A DNA stretch of 5,691 nucleotides from Clostridia bacterium (GTDB lineage: Bacteria > Bacillota > Clostridia > Oscillospirales > Acutalibacteraceae), in assembly GCA_900769775.1 (NCBI GenBank), contig CAAGHT010000095.1, positions 1 to 5,691 on the forward strand. The letters run 5' to 3'. A program made the position numbers and the translations under genes. Positions 1-4,310 of the stretch are shown one piece after another. Below the pieces are notes generated by a model. It was not told where the DNA came from. It did not search any database and saw nothing but the letters and a program-made list of their open reading frames with translations. The first letter of the stretch is position 1. Every line of letters begins with the position of its first letter.

Positions 1-17
1 GTGTGCTCTTCCGATCT
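1..17. other. Illumina adapter remnant at the contig edge
   Basis: GTGTGCTCTTCCGATCT is identical to the last 17 bases of the Illumina TruSeq read-2 adapter. It sits exactly at the left edge, where untrimmed adapter would be expected, so it is sequencing artefact and not genome. It supplies a false GTG start and five false residues (MLFRS) to the reading frame that continues into the first gene. Confidence 0.95.
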
Positions 18-266
18 TTATGCGGCTATACAAAGAGCTTTGGCGAAGTAGAAAACGAAAGAAAGGCAGCAGAAATAGCCAATGAAGTCATCAAAGAGGT
101 ATATGGAGAAGAAGAGTATCCGTATATAGTGAAGTTTAATGAAAACGCTAATGCGTGGGTTGTGAATGGAAGTCTGCCAAGAAGGTTCTTTCAGCTAGGC
201 GGAGTGGGAACTGTGGCTATTGATAAAGACACCGGAGAAGTTTTGATGCTGCTTCATACAAAATAG
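18..266 (+). CDS. NTF2-fold immunity-like protein, C-terminal part (5' end missing)
   Basis: This open frame ends at a TAG and has no genuine start: everything left of base 18 is adapter, so about 82 residues of the C-terminal part are seen. The visible order is an acidic/lysine-rich helix (KAAEIANEVIKEVYGEEEYP), a strand pair around NANAWVVNGSLP, and a terminal strand around GTVAIDKDTGEVLMLLHTK. The pattern of helix with 'A..IA..I....YGEE', then 'W.V.G.LP', then 'GG.....IDK.TGEVL...H.K' resembles the YbbC/YhhH-like NTF2-fold immunity proteins associated with polymorphic toxin loci. That family call is from memory of the pattern and not from a search. If right, the full protein would neutralise a cognate toxin encoded upstream, outside the window. 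It has no obvious tie to the ribosomal operon downstream, which has its own promoter. A generic NTF2-like or PepSY-like small domain protein is the main alternative. Confidence 0.6.
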   Translation, partial: LCGYTKSFGEVENERKAAEIANEVIKEVYGEEEYPYIVKFNENANAWVVNGSLPRRFFQLGGVGTVAIDKDTGEVLMLLHTK

Positions 267-278
267 CTTTATAAATTC

Positions 279-293
279 GTTCCCTAAGGGAAC
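279..293. repeat. Perfect inverted repeat, possible weak terminator
   Basis: GTTCCCTAAGGGAAC forms a 6-bp stem (GTTCCC/GGGAAC) with a TAA loop, 13 bases after the stop codon of the immunity-like gene. It is followed by ACCATAATTATT and not by a clean T-run, so intrinsic termination would be weak at best. It may instead protect the 3' end of the transcript, or be one end of a small repeat element that includes the adjoining 7-base repeats. Confidence 0.5.
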
Positions 294-299
294 ACCATA

Positions 300-330
300 A
301 TTATTCATTATTCACTATTCATTATTCATT
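300..330. repeat. Four tandem 7-base repeats (ATTATTC type)
   Basis: Four heptamers run head to tail: ATTATTC at 300-306 and 307-313, ACTATTC at 314-320, ATTATTC at 321-327, then a partial ATT at 328-330. Only one base differs between copies. The array lies between the preceding gene and the rplS promoter and carries no reading frame. Short AT-rich heptamer arrays like this are typically variable in copy number; no function can be read from the sequence. Confidence 0.85.
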
Positions 331-344
331 TTAAAAAATAATGC

Positions 345-373
345 TTGCATTTTGTGAATCTTTGTGGTATTAT
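345..373 (+). promoter_or_regulatory. Promoter of rplS, extended -10 type
   Basis: TTGCAT (345-350) and TATTAT (368-373) are spaced by exactly 17 bases, and TG at 365-366 followed by one base gives an extended -10. Both hexamers are close to the housekeeping sigma-A consensus. Transcription would begin near base 380, leaving a leader of about 120 nt before rplS. The region upstream is strongly A/T-rich, as is common at strong promoters of ribosomal protein genes. Confidence 0.8.
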
Positions 374-380
374 ATTTGAG

Positions 381-492
381 CATTTGATTACACCCGATCT
401 CTACGGGTGGGTTTGATGCCGAAAATTCGACATTAAAGCGGGCGGTCCTCTATGCAAGTTTAGTGTATGAACGTCTGAAACAATTAGGGAGG
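381..492 (+). promoter_or_regulatory. Structured 5' leader of rplS, candidate L19 autoregulatory element
   Basis: The leader contains a perfect 6-bp hairpin, CACCCG (391-396) with CGGGTG (404-409) around the loop ATCTCTA. A second, imperfect hairpin follows at 416-433 (ATG-CCGA paired with TCG-CAT, one C/A mismatch). Farther down, TCCTC (446-450) is complementary to GAGGA (489-493), which is the core of the rplS ribosome binding site; that pairing would hide it. Firmicute rplS genes are known to carry an L19 leader family in which the ribosomal protein is thought to bind its own mRNA. Position, length and the gene behind it fit that family, but the match to its covariance model has not been tested. 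Confidence 0.65.
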
Positions 493-500
493 AAAAAATT

Positions 501-845
501 ATGACAGATGCTGTAAAGAACTTAACAGCAGGCATGATGAAGGAAGAAGTTCCTGTCATCAAAATCGGTTCTACCGTTCGCGTTCACGTTAAGATCCGCG
601 AGGGTGAGAGAGAAAGAATTCAGGTTTTCGAGGGTACTGTTATCGCTAAGAATAACAGCGGCATTGCTGAGACCTTTACCGTAAGACGCGTTTCCTACGG
701 TGTTGGCGTTGAGCGTGTTTTCCCCGTACATTCTCCGAATGTAGCAAAGGTTGAAACAGTCAGAGACGGTCGTGTACGCAGAGCTAAGCTCTACTATCTC
801 CGTGACCGTGTTGGTAAGGCTGCAAAAGTTCGCGAAACCATCTAA
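501..845 (+). CDS. rplS: 50S ribosomal protein L19
   Basis: The 114-residue product has the usual length of bacterial L19 (about 115) and is recognisable throughout: VIKIGSTVRVHVKIREGERE (19-38), QVFEGTVIAKNNSG (41-54), the TFTVRRVSYGVGVERVFPVH block (58-77) and the basic C-terminal signature RVRRAKLYYLRDRVGKAAKV (91-110). L19 lies at the 30S/50S interface of the large subunit. The ATG at 501 follows AGGGAGG (486-492) with 8 bases between, a strong ribosome binding site. The gene has its own promoter and leader and is first in the operon. In many Firmicutes rplS follows rpsP-rimM-trmD; here those genes do not precede it. The reverse-strand frame across this gene is a shadow. Confidence 0.98.
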   Translation: MTDAVKNLTAGMMKEEVPVIKIGSTVRVHVKIREGERERIQVFEGTVIAKNNSGIAETFTVRRVSYGVGVERVFPVHSPNVAKVETVRDGRVRRAKLYYLRDRVGKAAKVRETI

Positions 846-861
846 TAACCGATTAAGCATG

Positions 862-897
862 GGGAGACAGAATATCACTGTCTCCCTATTTACTTTT
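862..897 (+). terminator. Hairpin with U-rich tail between rplS and lepB
   Basis: GGGAGACAG (862-870) and CTGTCTCCC (878-886) make a perfect 9-bp stem with a 7-base loop (AATATCA), followed by TATTTACTTTT. It begins 16 bases after the rplS stop and ends just before the lepB ribosome binding site. The stem is strong but the T-run is interrupted by A and AC, so read-through is likely. No separate promoter is obvious for lepB, so the best reading is an attenuator that lowers transcription of the downstream enzymes relative to L19. Confidence 0.8.
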
Positions 898-900
898 AAA

Positions 901-907
901 AAAGGAG
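901..907 (+). promoter_or_regulatory. Ribosome binding site fixing the lepB start
   Basis: AAAGGAG lies 8 bases before the ATG at 916. The reading frame stays open upstream to an ATG at 751, inside rplS in another frame, but that longer form would have to read through the terminator hairpin and adds residues unlike any signal peptidase. This site therefore decides for 916. Confidence 0.85.
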
Positions 908-915
908 TGAAGAAA

Positions 916-1575
916 ATGGAATATTTAAACCCTATTGAAGAAACAGAAGAGCCGATAAAAGAGGCTAAAAATCAGTCCTCCTCCATGAAGGAGCTTTTTG
1001 ATTGGCTTGATATTATCGTTGCCTCTATCGTTTCGGTAGTCATTATCTTCACCTTCCTTTTCCGCGTTGTAACAATTGTCGGCGGTTCTATGCAAAACAC
1101 CTTTTATAACGGCGAAAAGATAATTATTTCAAACCTTTTCTACACTCCCGAATTCGGCGATGTTGTCGTTATCTCGCGTAATGCAAACAACACAACTGAT
1201 GAGCTTTCTGCCGTAAATGAGCCCCTTATAAAGCGTGTTATCGCAACAGGGGAGCAGTATGTTGATATTGATTTTGAAAAGGGCAAGGTCTATGTAGGAT
1301 ACAGCAGTAACCGTGCCGATATGATAGAGCTTGATGAGCCGTATACCAAGACCCCGACCAACCTTGAGAGCGATGTTCAGTTTCCGCTTTATGTTCCCGA
1401 GGGCTATGTTTTTGTGCTCGGAGACAACCGAAACGACTCAAAGGACAGCCGATTCAGCGAGATTGGCGAAAACGGACTTGTTAATGAAAAATATATCCTC
1501 GGAAAGGCGGTTTTCCGCATTTTTCCGCTGAATCGCGCAGGAAAAATCGAGGATATTGACGGAGGACTCGAATAA
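916..1575 (+). CDS. lepB: Signal peptidase I (type I leader peptidase)
   Basis: This 219-residue membrane serine protease cuts signal peptides from exported proteins on the outer face of the membrane, using a Ser/Lys dyad. A charged cytoplasmic N-terminus (1-30) precedes one transmembrane helix (about 32-55, DIIVASIVSVVIIFTFLFRV). The catalytic serine is S58 in VGGSMQNTF (box B). PEFGDVVVI (78-86) is box C. The catalytic lysine is K106 in IKRVIATGEQ (box D). GDNRNDSKDSR (169-179) is the box E signature. A single N-terminal helix and this length are typical of Gram-positive SipS-type enzymes. Paralogues are common in Firmicutes, so this need not be the only copy. It follows rplS after the attenuator-like hairpin and its stop shares one base with the start of rbgA. 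Confidence 0.96.
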   Translation: MEYLNPIEETEEPIKEAKNQSSSMKELFDWLDIIVASIVSVVIIFTFLFRVVTIVGGSMQNTFYNGEKIIISNLFYTPEFGDVVVISRNANNTTDELSAVNEPLIKRVIATGEQYVDIDFEKGKVYVGYSSNRADMIELDEPYTKTPTNLESDVQFPLYVPEGYVFVLGDNRNDSKDSRFSEIGENGLVNEKYILGKAVFRIFPLNRAGKIEDIDGGLE

Positions 1576-2441
1576 TGAGCGAAAACCAGAATATTCAATG
1601 GTTCCCCGGTCATATGACCAAAACTAAACGAAAGATTGAAGAGTCACTGCACATTATCGACGCGGTGGCTGAAATAGTTGATGCCAGAATACCCGTCAGC
1701 AGCCGAAATCCGGATCTGGCGGGTTTAATCAAAGATAAGCCTCTGCTCATTCTCCTTAATAAATGCGATATGGCAGACCCGAGAGAGACTGCACGCTGGA
1801 TAGATTATTATAAGCGGCAGGGCATTCCCGCAATTCCCGTTGACTGTAAAACGGGCAAGGGAGTAAATAATTTCAAGGATAAGGTTAAGGAGATTTTAGC
1901 CGAAAAACTCGAGCAATATCGGGCAAAGGGAATGGTAGGAAAGCCGCTTCGCGTAATGGTTGTCGGCATTCCGAATGTCGGAAAATCTACCTTTATAAAC
2001 CGCATCGCAGGTAACAGCCGCGTTAAGGCGGAAAACCGCCCCGGAGTAACTCGCGGTAATCAGTGGGTTACTATCGACCGTCAGCTTGAACTTCTCGATA
2101 CCCCCGGTGTCCTCTGGCCTAAGTTTGAGGACCAGACGGTGGGCGAGCGCCTTGCTTTTACGGGCGCCGTTAAGGATACCGTTATTGATATTGAGCTGCT
2201 TGCCGTAAGGCTTTTAGATGTCCTCGCGCTCTCTTATCCCGAGCTTTTAACAGCTCGCTATAAGGTGACCGATTTTGATATGGACTCTTATGATTTATTA
2301 TGCGAAATCGGCAAAAAAAGAGGTATGATGATTCGCGGAGGCGAGACCGACACCGAGCGTGCCGCCGCAATGCTCCTTGAGGAATACCGAAACTGCAAAA
2401 TCGGTCAGATTACACTTGAAAAGGTGGAGGAAAATGCCTGA
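1575..2441 (+). CDS. rbgA: Ribosome biogenesis GTPase RbgA (YlqF)
   Basis: The 288-residue product belongs to the circularly permuted GTPases: the G4 motif NKCD (62-65) comes before G1 GIPNVGKST (131-139), the G2 threonine in PGVT (156-159) and G3 DTPG (175-178). The N-terminal IQWFPGHMTKTKRKI (7-21) is characteristic of RbgA/YlqF. A C-terminal helical domain (about 210-288) completes the family architecture, and length matches the roughly 280-residue Bacillus protein. In B. subtilis RbgA drives late assembly of the 50S subunit, which fits its place behind rplS. Its ATG overlaps the lepB stop by one base (TAATG) and has GGAGG (1561-1565) inside the end of lepB at 9 bases. Its own end overlaps rnhB by 8 bases. 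Confidence 0.97.
   Translation: MSENQNIQWFPGHMTKTKRKIEESLHIIDAVAEIVDARIPVSSRNPDLAGLIKDKPLLILLNKCDMADPRETARWIDYYKRQGIPAIPVDCKTGKGVNNFKDKVKEILAEKLEQYRAKGMVGKPLRVMVVGIPNVGKSTFINRIAGNSRVKAENRPGVTRGNQWVTIDRQLELLDTPGVLWPKFEDQTVGERLAFTGAVKDTVIDIELLAVRLLDVLALSYPELLTARYKVTDFDMDSYDLLCEIGKKRGMMIRGGETDTERAAAMLLEEYRNCKIGQITLEKVEENA
2421..2430 (+). promoter_or_regulatory. Ribosome binding site fixing the rnhB start
   Basis: AAGGTGGAGG lies inside the last codons of rbgA, 3 bases before the ATG at 2434; the AAGGTGG part (2421-2427) is 6 bases away. The frame is open back to 2359, but that upstream ATG lies deep in rbgA and would add 25 residues foreign to RNase HII. The site supports 2434 and translation coupled to rbgA. 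Confidence 0.75.
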
Positions 2442-3033
2442 TTTAAGCTATGAAATCGCCGCAAGAGAAAAGGGCTATACCGCCATTTGTGGCGTTGATG
2501 AGGCAGGCAGAGGCCCCCTTATGGGTCCTGTATGTGCCGCCGCAGTTATTCTGCCCGAGGGGGTAGAGCTTGAGGGAGTAAACGATTCCAAAAAGCTCTC
2601 CGAAAAGAAGAGAGAAGCCCTTTTTGAGGTTATAAAGGAAAAAGCACTCGCTTATTCTGTCGCTTATGCAAGTGTTGAGGAAATAGAAGAGGTTAACATT
2701 CTGAATGCTACATATCTTGCAATGAACCGCGCGATTGAGGGCTTAAAGATATCAGCTGACTATGCCCTTATTGACGGCAACCGCGTGCCGAAAGACATTA
2801 AAATCGACTGCGAAACGGTTGTAAAGGGAGATGCAAAAAGCCTCTCAATCGCCGCCGCTTCAATCCTTGCAAAGGTAAGCCGAGACCGACTTGTGCTCGA
2901 ATATGATAAGGAGCTTCCCGAATACGGCTTTGCCGCCCATAAGGGCTATGGCACTGCCGCTCATATCGAGGCAATAAAAAAATACGGTCCCTCGAAATAT
3001 CACAGACCGTCATTTTTAAAGAATATAAAATGA
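2434..3033 (+). CDS. rnhB: Ribonuclease HII
   Basis: This 199-residue enzyme cleaves the RNA strand of RNA-DNA hybrids and starts removal of single ribonucleotides from DNA. ICGVDEAGRGPLMGPV (18-33) is the family signature, with D22 and E23 as metal ligands and the GRG motif at 25-27. DSKKLSEKKR (51-60) follows. D114 in LIDGN and D133 in VKGDAKS complete the D-E-D-D active site. The block SIAAASILAKVSRDR (138-152) and the C-terminal HKGYGT...HIEAIKKYGPSKYHRPSF (169-194) are standard. The length is that of compact RNase HII proteins without an N-terminal extension. Its start overlaps rbgA by 8 bases and its TGA overlaps the yraN ATG (ATGA). The rbgA-rnhB-yraN order is common in Firmicutes. Confidence 0.97.
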   Translation: MPDLSYEIAAREKGYTAICGVDEAGRGPLMGPVCAAAVILPEGVELEGVNDSKKLSEKKREALFEVIKEKALAYSVAYASVEEIEEVNILNATYLAMNRAIEGLKISADYALIDGNRVPKDIKIDCETVVKGDAKSLSIAAASILAKVSRDRLVLEYDKELPEYGFAAHKGYGTAAHIEAIKKYGPSKYHRPSFLKNIK

Positions 3034-3428
3034 TGAATACTTTAGAAATCGGCCGTCTTGGCGAGGATATGGTAGCCTCTTATTTGAAGAAAAACGGCTG
3101 CTTTATACTTCGCCAAAACTATTTTTCGAGGTATGGGGAGATTGACATAGTGGCCGAGCAGGGAGAATATATTTTATTTGTAGAGGTTAAAACCCGTCAA
3201 AAGGATTCTCCCGTTTCGCCTCAGGGTGCCGTCAGCCGCCCGAAGCAAAAAAGAATAGTAAAAACGGCAAAGGAATTTATGCGCCGAGACCACAGAATAA
3301 GGTCTTGCCGCTTTGATATAGCCGAGGTAGTCTACGAAATAGACCAAAACGGAGAATTCACGGCCTCTCTTAATTACATACGCAATGCGTTCAGCGAAGA
3401 GGTGCTCAGAGATACACTCCCTTTTTGA
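3030..3428 (+). CDS. yraN: YraN family protein (UPF0102), nuclease-like fold
   Basis: The 132-residue product carries the UPF0102 hallmarks: LGEDMVASYLKKNG (10-23), NYFSRYGEIDIVA (30-42), ILFVEVKTRQ (48-57) and a terminal SLNYIRNAF (113-121). E37, D39, E52 and K54 form the E-D-ExK pattern of the restriction-endonuclease-like fold, which suggests a metal-dependent nuclease, though the cellular role remains poorly defined. It overlaps rnhB by 4 bases (ATGA) with no convincing ribosome binding site, so translation is probably coupled. The second ATG (3033) is equally possible and changes one residue. Family members usually stop close after the NAF motif; this one runs 11 residues farther (SEEVLRDTLPF), producing a 44-base overlap with the next gene. 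Confidence 0.93.
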   Translation: MMNTLEIGRLGEDMVASYLKKNGCFILRQNYFSRYGEIDIVAEQGEYILFVEVKTRQKDSPVSPQGAVSRPKQKRIVKTAKEFMRRDHRIRSCRFDIAEVVYEIDQNGEFTASLNYIRNAFSEEVLRDTLPF

Positions 3429-4278
3429 TCTTCATACCGATACCCCGACCCGACTTTTTGAGGAGTCGAAAACCGATTACAGCTTTTTAGAGGGCTTGAG
3501 GAGACAGGTGCAGGTTGCATCAATCTATGTCCCACAAAGACAGAAAAACCCATACACCTATTACCGTAATGTTTTAAAGGACTTTTTATGGCGGAACACT
3601 CTACCCGTAAACAGTCTGGAAGCGGATAAAACCGTCCTTTTGTCGCTTGAATGCGGCTCGCCCTTTGAGGCGGATATAAGGCGGCTTTATTCAATAAAGC
3701 AGGACGGCATCAGCAGTGTTATGCTCACCTGGAATTATAATAATTCCCTTGCGGGTGGTGCTCTCGATACGGGAGGGCTTACCTTAAAGGGGATAAATGC
3801 CATTAAAATTATGAATGAAGCGGGGCTTGCGCTCGACCTTTCCCACCTTAATGAAAAAAGCCTTATAAAGGCGGCCGAGAAGGCGGAGACCGTCCTCGCA
3901 TCCCACTCAAATTCAAAGGCGGTCCGCCGCCATCCGCGAAATCTGTCGGATGATGCACTCAAAATTATAAAAGACAAGGGCGGAATTATCGGCATAAATC
4001 TTTACCCCGAATTTTTAGGGGTAGGGGATGTCTTTTATGATACCCTCGCTCATATTGAGCATATGCTCGATTTGGGACTGTCACAAAATATCGCCATCGG
4101 CAGTGACCTTGACGGCTGTGATGCCGACGGGGCGCTTAAAAAAACCGAGCATTTTTTTGACCTGTATAGCTTTTTAAAGCTCCATTTAGGGGATGAAAAA
4201 CTGCTTTGCAGGATATTTTTCGATAATGCCTATGCTTTTTACCAAAAACTTTTTGACAAGCAGAGTATTATGTTATAA
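3385..4278 (+). CDS. Peptidase M19 (membrane dipeptidase family), cytosolic-type
   Basis: The 297-residue product matches the zinc-dependent M19 dipeptidases, whose ligands appear in order: H17 and D19 in DLHTDTP, E89 in LLSLECG, H154 in LDLSH, H174 in ASHSNSKAV and D241 in IGSDLDG. LTWNYNNSLAGGA (114-126) and the RNLSDDAL stretch (185-192) are also family blocks. Members split dipeptides, some with D-residues; the substrate here cannot be told. There is no signal peptide or membrane segment, so it should be cytosolic. ATG 3385 is the only ATG, GTG or TTG in frame before the HxD motif, but it has no ribosome binding site and lies 44 bases inside yraN. It gives a polar leader (MRSAKRCSEIHSL) unlike the short N-termini usual in clostridial relatives. 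An ATA at 3412 behind GAAGAGG is a possible alternative. The gene's end carries a likely promoter for thrC. Confidence 0.9.
   Translation: MRSAKRCSEIHSLFDLHTDTPTRLFEESKTDYSFLEGLRRQVQVASIYVPQRQKNPYTYYRNVLKDFLWRNTLPVNSLEADKTVLLSLECGSPFEADIRRLYSIKQDGISSVMLTWNYNNSLAGGALDTGGLTLKGINAIKIMNEAGLALDLSHLNEKSLIKAAEKAETVLASHSNSKAVRRHPRNLSDDALKIIKDKGGIIGINLYPEFLGVGDVFYDTLAHIEHMLDLGLSQNIAIGSDLDGCDADGALKKTEHFFDLYSFLKLHLGDEKLLCRIFFDNAYAFYQKLFDKQSIML
3396..3402 (+). promoter_or_regulatory. Possible internal ribosome binding site for the dipeptidase
   Basis: GAAGAGG inside the tail of yraN lies downstream of the annotated dipeptidase ATG at 3385 and 9 bases upstream of an in-frame ATA at 3412. If used, translation would begin at a rare non-standard codon four codons before the FDLHTDTP motif. 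It could also be chance purine content. Confidence 0.3.
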
Positions 4279-4281
4279 AAT
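4253..4281 (+). promoter_or_regulatory. Probable promoter of thrC inside the end of the dipeptidase gene
   Basis: TTGACA (4253-4258), a perfect -35 hexamer, is followed after exactly 17 bases by TAAAAT (4276-4281), which differs from the -10 consensus at one position. A slightly shifted TATAAA (4274-4279) with TG before it (4271-4272) is an alternative -10. The -35 and spacer code for the last residues of the dipeptidase. Transcripts would start near 4288, about 22 bases before the thrC ATG, leaving no room for a riboswitch or T-box leader. Confidence 0.7.
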
Positions 4282-4310
4282 AATAAGGATATAAACCTTG
4301 GAGGCAATTT

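Noticed and set aside
452..478. Two tiny frames in the rplS leader (MQV and MNV followed by stop)
   Set aside because: Each has only three codons, no ribosome binding site of its own and no attenuator logic around it, so a leader peptide is not supported.
522..878. Reverse-strand open frame of 118 residues across rplS
   Set aside because: It lies almost wholly antisense to the highly conserved rplS gene, has no ribosome binding site of note and no recognisable motif.
751..915. Upstream extension of the lepB reading frame
   Set aside because: It overlaps the end of rplS in another frame and the terminator hairpin; the ATG at 916 has a proper ribosome binding site and gives the normal signal peptidase length.
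3374..3694. Reverse-strand open frame of 106 residues across the yraN/dipeptidase junction
   Set aside because: It is antisense to two recognisable genes and resembles no known protein; low stop density on the opposite strand explains it.
3735..3995. Reverse-strand open frame of 86 residues inside the dipeptidase gene
   Set aside because: Shadow of the coding frame over conserved M19 motifs, with no independent signals.
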